From Chloroflexota bacterium (lineage in GTDB: Bacteria > Chloroflexota > Dehalococcoidia > Lucifugimonadales > Lucifugimonadaceae): a DNA stretch of 12,442 nt. Under the pieces are notes generated by a model. That model had not been told where the DNA came from and made no database searches. It worked only from the letters and a program-made list of their open reading frames with translations. Below, piece after piece: positions 7,644-12,442 of the stretch. The position numbers and the translations under genes were made by a program. The DNA lies in contig JAURLM010000014.1 of NCBI GenBank assembly GCA_030831265.1, forward strand, positions 1 through 12,442, read 5' to 3'. Each line of letters starts with the position of its first letter. Positions within the stretch are counted from its first letter, which is position 1.

Positions 7644-7840
7644 CTGGGCGACCAGTCTTCAGGAAGCTTCCCCTGTGTAAGAACAGGGCTGCCCGTGGAA
7701 TCAGACTGTGATCGCATAAACATAGATTGCGAACGCAGCACTCCACGGGCGCGCATACAGCAACAGGGACAGGCGTCCTCAGTAGCGTTGGTTTCGCTAC
7801 CGGGTGTTTTTACAGGAATGATGTCGTGTCCATGTGACAT
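7640..7840 (-). CDS. Possible small ORF (66 aa) coupled to the TSUP gene
   Basis: The frame begins MSHGHDIIPV, contains CPCCCMRARG (about 24-33) and ends LPEDWSPS. I recognise no family. In favour: it is co-directional, fills most of the 238-nt gap between the lyase and the permease, and its TGA overlaps the TTG start of the permease (TTGA), like the ATGA overlaps elsewhere in this block. The cysteine cluster and the early histidines could bind metal. Against: no clear ribosome site precedes the ATG, codon-position composition is not distinctive, and the same DNA carries three perfect inverted repeats that suggest a structured leader instead. Treat as tentative. Confidence 0.3.
   Translation of the reverse strand: MSHGHDIIPVKTPGSETNATEDACPCCCMRARGVLRSQSMFMRSQSDSTGSPVLTQGKLPEDWSPS
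7671..7688 (-). repeat. Inverted repeat just upstream of the TSUP start
   Basis: CCCTGT (7671-7676) and ACAGGG (7683-7688) form a perfect 6-bp stem with a 6-nt loop, ending about 28 nt before the TTG start of the permease in the direction of transcription. No U-run follows, so a terminator is unlikely. The position would allow an effect on translation initiation. Confidence 0.45.
7691..7750 (-). repeat. Perfect 9-bp inverted repeat enclosing an inner stem
   Basis: GCCCGTGGA (7691-7699) is the exact reverse complement of TCCACGGGC (7742-7750), separated by 42 nt. Inside, TCGCA and TGCGA can form a second 5-bp stem around an 11-nt AT-rich loop. On the transcribed (-) strand this gives a long two-level stem immediately before the 7671-7688 hairpin. 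It looks like part of a structured leader, though I recognise no known riboswitch consensus. Confidence 0.5.
7782..7800 (-). repeat. Perfect 6-bp inverted repeat in the lyase-permease gap
   Basis: GTAGCG (7782-7787) and CGCTAC (7795-7800) flank a 7-nt loop. This is the third stem-forming repeat between 7644 and 7881. A weaker AT-rich repeat (TTTCT/AGAAA, 7854-7858/7863-7867) lies nearer the lyase gene end. All could be read from one - strand transcript. Confidence 0.4.
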
Positions 7841-7881
7841 GAATTTCGGGTAGTTTCTTTACAGAAAGCTAAAGCTAGAGA

Positions 7882-8784
7882 TCAGGCGTTCAACAGGCCG
7901 ACTTGATCCAGTTGTGCATCAATTTCCTTGAGATGGAGATCGTCGGGTTTGAGGGCAGGATGCCTGGCAAATGCGGAACCCGGCTCAAAAACGCCTCGCC
8001 GCACCATGATGTGCTTGTATATCCAGCCCGCAAGACCCTGTCCCTGCGCCAACGTTCGAATGATGGATGCATATTTCGAGAATTCGGCCTCGGCACCAGC
8101 CTCGTCCCCGTTCCGCCACATGTCCCAGACCCGTACGAACACATCCGGTAACGTCGAACCGGGCATAGTGCCAACCGATCCTCGCCTGAACTCCTCCAGC
8201 ACGAATGCACCACCGGCACCACCGAACAGGATCAGGCCAGTACCCTGCGCCAACCGGTGAGTTTCAGCCATGCGTGGCACGGTTGGTGGTGTCTCCACCT
8301 TGATGTAGCAAAGGTTTTCGTGTCGCTTTGCGGCCGCAGCGGCCATCGCAGGGCCAACCTGTGCAGTTCCCTGGTCCTGCATGAAAATTGGAATGGTCAC
8401 TTCACGGGCGATACGCTCAAAGTAAGCGATATTCTCTTCGGCGACAGTCGGGATGAACGACGTGGGACGAATCATCAGTGCATCCGCACCAAGTTCTTCC
8501 GCCCGTTTCGAATAGTAGATAGCGGGATCAGTGCCTTCGGCTCCCGTGTTCATCACTACTTTTACTCGCCCGGCTGCTTGTTCAACAACCGTTCGGAGCA
8601 CGTCATCGCGTTCACTTTCGGTGAACTTGTAGACCTCACTGGCGACAGCGATGCCGACTCCGTGTACGCCGCAATCAACCATCCAATCCACCTGTCGGCG
8701 CAGGTCGTCATGGACGATCCGACCTTTCGAGTCGAAAGGCGTTGAAAGGATTGGATATACACCGGCCATCGTGCGATCTGGCAT
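7882..8784 (-). CDS. DapA/NanA-superfamily lyase or aldolase, substrate unknown
   Basis: From ATG 8784 the protein has 300 residues, the normal size for the dihydrodipicolinate synthase superfamily of class I (Schiff-base) pyruvate aldolases. The fold is visible as AGVYPILSTPFDSKGRI near the N-terminus, LGADALMIRP (about 98-107) and the Schiff-base segment CYIKVETPP with K162. The active site differs from true DapA: the GTTGE motif reads AVASE (about 46-50), and the tyrosine of the YNxP segment is replaced within PIFMQDQGTAQVGP (about 132-145). Dihydrodipicolinate synthesis is therefore unlikely, and an aldolase or dehydratase acting on a 2-oxo acid is more plausible. AGGAAGG lies 9 nt before this ATG but would abut an upstream GTG (8793), which decides the start. 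It lies 49 nt after the decarboxylase beta gene and may make or consume its substrate or product. Confidence 0.84.
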   Translation of the reverse strand: MPDRTMAGVYPILSTPFDSKGRIVHDDLRRQVDWMVDCGVHGVGIAVASEVYKFTESERDDVLRTVVEQAAGRVKVVMNTGAEGTDPAIYYSKRAEELGADALMIRPTSFIPTVAEENIAYFERIAREVTIPIFMQDQGTAQVGPAMAAAAAKRHENLCYIKVETPPTVPRMAETHRLAQGTGLILFGGAGGAFVLEEFRRGSVGTMPGSTLPDVFVRVWDMWRNGDEAGAEAEFSKYASIIRTLAQGQGLAGWIYKHIMVRRGVFEPGSAFARHPALKPDDLHLKEIDAQLDQVGLLNA

Positions 8785-8793
8785 TTCAATCAC

Positions 8794-8800
8794 CCTTCCT
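8794..8800 (-). promoter_or_regulatory. Ribosome binding site fixing the lyase start
   Basis: AGGAAGG on the - strand is followed by 9 nt and then ATG 8784. The frame also has a GTG at 8791-8793, which directly touches the motif and so would have no usable spacing. Confidence 0.7.
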
Positions 8801-8833
8801 GTTCGGACAATCCAGCAACATTTGCCGAATGGT

Positions 8834-10036
8834 TTATCTCAACAGCGTCGGAACGATGGCTACCAGGACACCGGCAATAGTCGCCGTTCCAATAACACCA
8901 GCCACGTTCGGCCCCATCGCGTGCATCAAGAGAAAGTTCTGGGGGTCTTCCTCACGCCCCATGTCCTGCACAACGCGTGCAGCCATAGGCACGGCCGACA
9001 CCCCTGCGGCTCCGATCATCGGGTTAATCGGGGTCTTGCTAAACAGGTTCATCAGTTTCGCCAGCAGGACACCGGCGCCTGTGGACGCGATAAATGCGAA
9101 GAGCCCGAGGGCGAATATCGCAAGTGTTTCTGGTTTGAGGAACACAGCGGCCGGCATGGTAGCACCAACAGCGAGACCAAGCAGGACGATGACCATGTTC
9201 ATCAGGTTGTCCACACCGGAGGTCAGGCGGGGAACAACCCCGGATTCCTTTATCAGGTTGCCAAGCATCAGCATGCCAACCAGTCCGATGGCATCGAACG
9301 CAATCACTCCAACCACGACCGTTGTGATTATTGGAAACAGGATCTTGGTCCGCTTGGAAACCGGCCGCACCGAGTATGGCATCCGAATCCGGCGCTCACT
9401 CTTGGTGGTCAAGAGGCGGATGATTGGCGGCTGGATGATTGGAACCAGTGCCATGTAGGAATAAGCGGCAACTGCTGTAGCACCGACGATGCTGACAGCA
9501 TCCGCACTGATGTACTGCTGTGCGATCTGGTGCATACGTGTACCGATGAAAATCGTCGTCGGGCCGTCAGCACCACCGATGATGCCAATGGAAGCTGCGT
9601 CAGCGAGATTGAAATCGAACACACTCAACAATCCGAGCAGGATCGCGCCAAGAAGTGCAACAAAGACACCAACCTGGGCACCTGCCCCAAGTAGCAGAGT
9701 CTTCGGATTAGACAGCATAGGCTCGAAGTCCACCGCTGCACCAAGACCGAGAAAGATCAATAGCGGAAGTATGTCCGTGCTAAGCCCGGCGTCATGCACC
9801 AGCCTTAGAAACCCGATTGGCTCTCCGTTGCCACCGGGGCTGGTCAGCACACCCAGGGGCATGTTCGCCAGGAGGATGCCCATTGAGATCGGAATGAGTA
9901 GAAGGGGTTCTTTTTTCCGGGCAATCCCGAAATAGAAAAGCGCACCGGCAATGAGCCACATGAGAATAATGCGTGGGTCATCACCAATAGCCGTGAACCC
10001 CTGCCAGACTTCGCTTATTCCGTCGCTGTTAAACAT
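8834..10036 (-). CDS. Na+-translocating decarboxylase beta subunit (OadB/MmdB/GcdB family)
   Basis: This 400-residue integral membrane protein is the Na+ pump of the biotin-dependent decarboxylases: it decarboxylates carboxybiotin and moves Na+ out of the cell. Family signatures are clear: ILPLLIFLGLGAAVDFEPML (89-108), ASIGIIGGADGPTTIF (148-163) with the essential aspartate D157, YSYMALVPIIQPP (192-204), MLMLGNLIKESGVVPRL, LGLAVGATMPAAVFL (286-300) and NPMIGAAGVSAVPMAARV (338-355). The hydrophobic profile fits the multi-helix family. Sequence alone does not tell oxaloacetate, methylmalonyl-CoA and glutaconyl-CoA decarboxylases apart, because substrate choice lies in the alpha subunit, which is absent here; no specific symbol is given. 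It follows the biotin carrier gene after 60 nt and precedes the lyase gene. Confidence 0.95.
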   Translation of the reverse strand: MFNSDGISEVWQGFTAIGDDPRIILMWLIAGALFYFGIARKKEPLLLIPISMGILLANMPLGVLTSPGGNGEPIGFLRLVHDAGLSTDILPLLIFLGLGAAVDFEPMLSNPKTLLLGAGAQVGVFVALLGAILLGLLSVFDFNLADAASIGIIGGADGPTTIFIGTRMHQIAQQYISADAVSIVGATAVAAYSYMALVPIIQPPIIRLLTTKSERRIRMPYSVRPVSKRTKILFPIITTVVVGVIAFDAIGLVGMLMLGNLIKESGVVPRLTSGVDNLMNMVIVLLGLAVGATMPAAVFLKPETLAIFALGLFAFIASTGAGVLLAKLMNLFSKTPINPMIGAAGVSAVPMAARVVQDMGREEDPQNFLLMHAMGPNVAGVIGTATIAGVLVAIVPTLLR

Positions 10037-10096
10037 TAGGCCTGCCGCCGTTTATCGACTGACATCGCCGTAGTTCCCTGTCAGAAGTTGAGAACA

Positions 10097-10537
10097 TCAG
10101 GATTCGATCTCAATCATTGTCTGCCCGTGCTGGACAGAGTCCCCGGCAGAAACTGCAACAGCAGTGACAGTTCCGGACTTGGTCGCTGTTATGGTGTTTT
10201 CCATCTTCATGGATTCCATAACAAGGACGGCCTGACCTGCGGAAACCTTGTCTCCCACACGAACGCTGACGCTGATAATCCGCCCCGGCATCATGGCACG
10301 CACCGTCGCGTCATTCCCGGATACAGGAGCAGATGGCCGTGGTGCGGACGGGGTCGATGTGCGCACCGGCGGCGGTGGTGGAGCAGAGCTCGACTTCGAT
10401 GCCGGAGTCTCAGCACGTCCCGGCAGTTCGACTTGAAATTCAACACCATCCACAGTTACCGGAACCGGGCTGCTACCAAGGTCTCCGACAACAACATCGT
10501 ACTCACGGCCTTTAATTGTTATTCGATAGTTTTTCAT
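10097..10537 (-). CDS. Biotin carboxyl carrier protein of the decarboxylase
   Basis: A 146-residue carrier in three parts: a beta-rich N-terminus (YRITIKGREYDVVVGD, 4-19), a flexible Ala/Pro/Ser linker (about 42-75) and a biotinyl domain (about 76-146). The biotinyl domain has MMPGRIISVSVRVGDKV (82-98) and VMESMKMEN (106-114), where K111 is the biotin site, and ends QHGQTMIEIES. The layout matches stand-alone carriers such as MmdC/GcdC and the C-terminal part of OadA. It shuttles carboxybiotin from a carboxyltransferase to the beta subunit. The start ATG overlaps the gamma gene stop (ATGA, 10534-10537). A biotin protein ligase must act on it from elsewhere in the genome. The partner carboxyltransferase is not identified here. 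Confidence 0.94.
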   Translation of the reverse strand: MKNYRITIKGREYDVVVGDLGSSPVPVTVDGVEFQVELPGRAETPASKSSSAPPPPPVRTSTPSAPRPSAPVSGNDATVRAMMPGRIISVSVRVGDKVSAGQAVLVMESMKMENTITATKSGTVTAVAVSAGDSVQHGQTMIEIES

Positions 10538-10887
10538 CGATTGGCACGGCCCCTGGTTGGACTACCGATTATTCGACCTGACATTGCACGAGCGCGCCCT
10601 GTTGTGATCCAACCACTTGCGGTAGATGTCTGCTCTCTTGCAGTGGTCAATCTTGCAGGTGCAGTCGCTGATTGCTCCGCTAGCGCCAGTGAAACGGCAA
10701 TTGCAGCGGCGATCTCAGCATCACCAGAATCCGTAGTCGGTTTCTGAACTACCGGAGGTGCGGGTTCGCGCCGCTGAGGAGTTGGCGGAGCGGCGGCTGT
10801 AGTTCCCTCTGGCAGCATTGATTCGACTTTTTCGAATATCTTGATGGCGACTGCAAGGATAGTCAGGACAATGAAAACTACACTCAT
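10534..10887 (-). CDS. Na+-translocating decarboxylase gamma subunit (OadG family), start uncertain
   Basis: A small single-span membrane protein: one N-terminal helix (SVVFIVLTILAVAIKIF), a Pro/Ala-rich linker, an EIAAAIAVSLALAE helix (about 58-71) and a basic tail. This is the OadG layout; gamma anchors and stabilises the alpha/carrier-beta complex. The first ATG in frame is 10887, giving 117 residues, but the frame upstream continues with ATFDGEALKDGLLLSLIG, exactly what an OadG N-terminus should contain, before an in-frame TGA at 10963-10965. No ATG, GTG or TTG occurs in that stretch. The plausible earlier starts are ATC 10944, just after a GGGAG, or CTG codons near 10911-10916. Either a rare start codon is used, the helix is shortened, or there is a base error. 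Its stop overlaps the carrier start, which supports the family call. Confidence 0.85.
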   Translation of the reverse strand: MSVVFIVLTILAVAIKIFEKVESMLPEGTTAAAPPTPQRREPAPPVVQKPTTDSGDAEIAAAIAVSLALAEQSATAPARLTTAREQTSTASGWITTGRARAMSGRIIGSPTRGRANR

Positions 10888-11014
10888 ACCAATGAGGCTG
10901 AGCAGCAGTCCATCCTTAAGCGCTTCTCCGTCGAACGTGGCGATGCTCCCTGTGGCACACGATCACGTCGACAATGGTCGTCATGTGACCGATTCAAATC
11001 TTTCGCAGCGGCAG

Positions 11015-11042
11015 ATTATATCAGCGAGCCTCCTTGTGCTAA
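11015..11042 (-). promoter_or_regulatory. Promoter with extended -10 ahead of the decarboxylase genes
   Basis: On the - strand, TTAGCA (11042-11037, 4 of 6 to TTGACA) is followed by a 16-nt spacer and a perfect TATAAT (11020-11015). The preceding TGA supplies the TG of an extended -10. Transcription would start near 11008, giving a leader of about 65 nt to ATC 10944 or about 120 nt to ATG 10887. It lies in the only clear gap between pxpC and the gamma gene, so the decarboxylase-to-prpD genes could form their own unit. A sigma-70-type promoter is inferred from the consensus only. Confidence 0.6.
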
Positions 11043-11066
11043 GGCCTGACAGTGCAGATATGGCAT

Positions 11067-12188
11067 TTATCGCTGCGCTTGCGAATCCGATATCTCGGTA
11101 ACGCGTGCCATAAAACGACTTTCCGTGGTCGACACTTCAACCATTCCACCAACCGGGTTACCAATGTCAGCTTGCCTGAACCGCAGACCCACGTTGTAGC
11201 TGAAACCATTCACGTTTACGTTGCAAACGCGCGACTCGATCCCTGACCGAATATCAGCGTCCAGGATTGCACGGCGCCGTTCACGCATCAGTGTCTGTGC
11301 TTCTTCCAGGCTTATCTCCACGAACGAAATGCTTGTACCAGGCGTCGCCTGCGCCAATAGCGGCAGATCAACCGATGCGACAACGGCAATCTTCGTGTAG
11401 CCGCCTGTCGTTTGTCTGTCAGACATGAGAATGATCGGTTTTCCGTCTCCCGGAACCTGGACGGAACCGACCACTACAGCATCCGACACGATGTCGTATT
11501 TCCCGTTGGTCACCTCAATAACCGGGCCATCCAACCGCAGTCCCTGCCGGTCAGACTTGTCCGAGACAACATATGAGGAGGAGAGAAACGTCGTAACTCC
11601 GGCACCAGTGAAAGATGATCGCTGCGGACCAGCGACAACGCGAACAGTCAGTTCATTGCCAAAGTCGCATCGCAATTTGCGCGGTAGCGCAAGGCCGGGA
11701 GATACGTTGGTTTCGCACGAGCCAACAGACACGGAATCACCAATGGCGAGAGGCGCACCGTTCAGTCCTCCGATGCCTGATGCAACATGCGTCGAACGTG
11801 ACCCGAGCACCTGTGGTGCATCGAAGCCACCCTCGATTAATAGATACGCGCGCAGCCCCGCAACGGGCGCACCAAACCGCAACACCGAACCCGCAGATGC
11901 AACGAATGTTTCCCTATTGTCCAATGGCGTGCCATCAAGCGATGGCTGCAAATTACCGCCCGTAATTACAGCAACAAGCTCAGATTCAAATCTGAACTCT
12001 GCCCCCCCGAACGTCACTTCGATGGCAGCGGCTCCGAGGTCGTTGCCAAGCAGGTGATTGCCGATGAACAGTGCTTCTGGATCCATAGCACCTGACACCG
12101 AAACTCCATATTGCTGAAACCCGTGGCGACCCGAGTCCTGCAAGAGTGATAACGCACCTGGGTTGAGAACAGTTACTGAGCGTGTCAT
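11067..12188 (-). CDS. pxpC: 5-oxoprolinase subunit C family / biotin-dependent carboxyltransferase-like (PxpC/KipA)
   Basis: A 373-residue AHS2-domain protein. GALSLLQDSGRHGFQQYGVS (11-30), SGAMDPEALFIGNHLLGNDL (32-51), IEVTFGGAEF (56-65), YLLIEGGFDAPQVLGSRST (115-133), GIGGLNGAPL (138-147), GSVQVPGDGKPIILMSDRQT (241-260), TGGYTKIAVV and a closing FVEISLEEA (289-297) follow the E. coli PxpC pattern. With PxpA and PxpB this subunit opens 5-oxoproline to glutamate using ATP; homologues form the carboxyltransferase part of urea carboxylase. The protein is about 60 residues longer than E. coli PxpC: from about 312 it carries an extension with a VNVNGFSYNVGL strand pattern like biotin-carrier N-termini. 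The ATG overlaps the pxpB stop (ATGA, 12185-12188). Substrate is uncertain because pxpA is not visible. Confidence 0.88.
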   Translation of the reverse strand: MTRSVTVLNPGALSLLQDSGRHGFQQYGVSVSGAMDPEALFIGNHLLGNDLGAAAIEVTFGGAEFRFESELVAVITGGNLQPSLDGTPLDNRETFVASAGSVLRFGAPVAGLRAYLLIEGGFDAPQVLGSRSTHVASGIGGLNGAPLAIGDSVSVGSCETNVSPGLALPRKLRCDFGNELTVRVVAGPQRSSFTGAGVTTFLSSSYVVSDKSDRQGLRLDGPVIEVTNGKYDIVSDAVVVGSVQVPGDGKPIILMSDRQTTGGYTKIAVVASVDLPLLAQATPGTSISFVEISLEEAQTLMRERRRAILDADIRSGIESRVCNVNVNGFSYNVGLRFRQADIGNPVGGMVEVSTTESRFMARVTEISDSQAQR

Positions 12189-12442
12189 TCGCTGAGTCTT
12201 GTTGATTTCACGTTGTACTCGCCCAGTTCAACCAAACGCTCAATATCTGACATTTCTTCTGGTGACACCGGCACAAAGCGCACGAAATGACCCGGTTGCA
12301 ACAACGATGGCGGGTCGATGTTCACATCAAACAAGCGCACCGGCGTTTGACCAATCAACTGCCAGCCGCCGGGAGATGCGTTGGGGTAGACGCCAGTCTG
12401 CGATTCGGCAATACCGACTGACCCGGCCGGCACTCGCGTGCG
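12185..12442 (-). CDS. pxpB: 5-oxoprolinase subunit B family (PxpB/KipI), C-terminal part (partial)
   Basis: The frame is open to the window edge and gives the last 85 residues of an AHS1-domain protein. RVPAGSVGIAESQTGVYP, then SPGGWQLIGQTPVRLFD, then LLQPGHFVRFVPVS are the characteristic C-terminal motifs of PxpB/KipI. The N-terminal half, with other family residues, lies beyond 12442. PxpB acts with PxpC in the ATP-dependent 5-oxoprolinase and, as KipI, can bind sensor kinases in Bacillus. The internal GTG at 12431-12433 is not the true start; it lies within the conserved VPAGSVG motif. The stop overlaps the pxpC start. A tail of about 20 residues after VRFVPVS (EEMSDIERLVELGEYNV and so on) is not one I recognise from the family. 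Confidence 0.9.
   Translation of the reverse strand, partial: RTRVPAGSVGIAESQTGVYPNASPGGWQLIGQTPVRLFDVNIDPPSLLQPGHFVRFVPVSPEEMSDIERLVELGEYNVKSTRLSE

Noticed and set aside
7770..7796. Hammerhead-ribozyme-like core on the - strand (CTGAGGA near GCGAAAC)
   Set aside because: The two core boxes are only about 8 nt apart and in an order that leaves no room for the required stems, and one box is part of a simpler hairpin.
8785..8793. GTG start for the lyase gene
   Set aside because: The ribosome site AGGAAGG directly abuts this GTG, leaving no spacing, whereas ATG 8784 is at a normal 9 nt.
8651..9694. Long + strand reading frame of 347 codons opposite the beta subunit and lyase genes
   Set aside because: It crosses two well-supported genes on the other strand; its product is low-complexity in His/Asn/Arg with no recognisable domain, typical of an antisense shadow.
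10916..10984. 22-codon ORF on the - strand (begins MTTIVDVIV) ahead of the gamma gene as a leader peptide
   Set aside because: No ribosome site and no regulatory codon run; its TAA overlaps the gamma frame only by chance as far as can be seen.

Overview
The window reads as a bacterial chromosomal segment of moderate GC with two tightly packed, convergent gene blocks. On the + strand (1-3288) lies a leucine biosynthesis block: the end of leuC, a DUF4328-like membrane protein gene, leuD, a 194-nt gap with inverted repeats, and leuB. On the - strand (12442 down to 3298) lies a long run of organic-acid genes: pxpB (partial), pxpC, then a Na+-pumping decarboxylase module (gamma, biotin carrier, beta), a DapA/NanA-superfamily lyase, a possible small ORF or structured leader, a TSUP/TauE-SafE permease, and prpB, prpC, prpD of the methylcitrate cycle. 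The two blocks meet tail to tail with only 9 nt between leuB and prpD. There is no rRNA, tRNA, IS element, CRISPR array or transcriptional regulator.

The organism cannot be named from the sequence alone. Gene content (leucine prototrophy, methylcitrate cycle, Na+-coupled decarboxylase, oxoprolinase-type genes) suits a free-living heterotroph, with Na+ coupling hinting at a marine or salty habitat. A Chloroflexota (SAR202/Dehalococcoidia-like) source is my impression only, at low confidence.

How the genes may work together: a carboxylated substrate gives its CO2 to the biotin carrier (10097-10537), and the beta subunit (8834-10036), anchored with gamma (10534-10887 or longer), releases it while exporting Na+. 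If the substrate is methylmalonyl-CoA, the product propionyl-CoA would feed PrpC, PrpD and PrpB, giving pyruvate and succinate. If it is oxaloacetate, pyruvate results directly. The carboxyltransferase (alpha) subunit is not in this window. The genes directly upstream, pxpB and pxpC, belong to the superfamily that also makes up the carboxyltransferase part of urea carboxylase, which raises the speculative possibility of an unusual carboxyltransferase-pump pairing.

Most junctions in the - strand block are short or overlapping: ATGA overlaps at pxpB/pxpC, gamma/carrier and prpB/prpC, a TTGA overlap at the small ORF/TSUP junction, and 9 nt at prpC/prpD. One good promoter-like sequence with an extended -10 (11015-11042) sits between pxpC and the decarboxylase genes and would split the block into two transcription units. 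The least explained stretches are 1985-2178 and 7644-7881, both rich in perfect inverted repeats.
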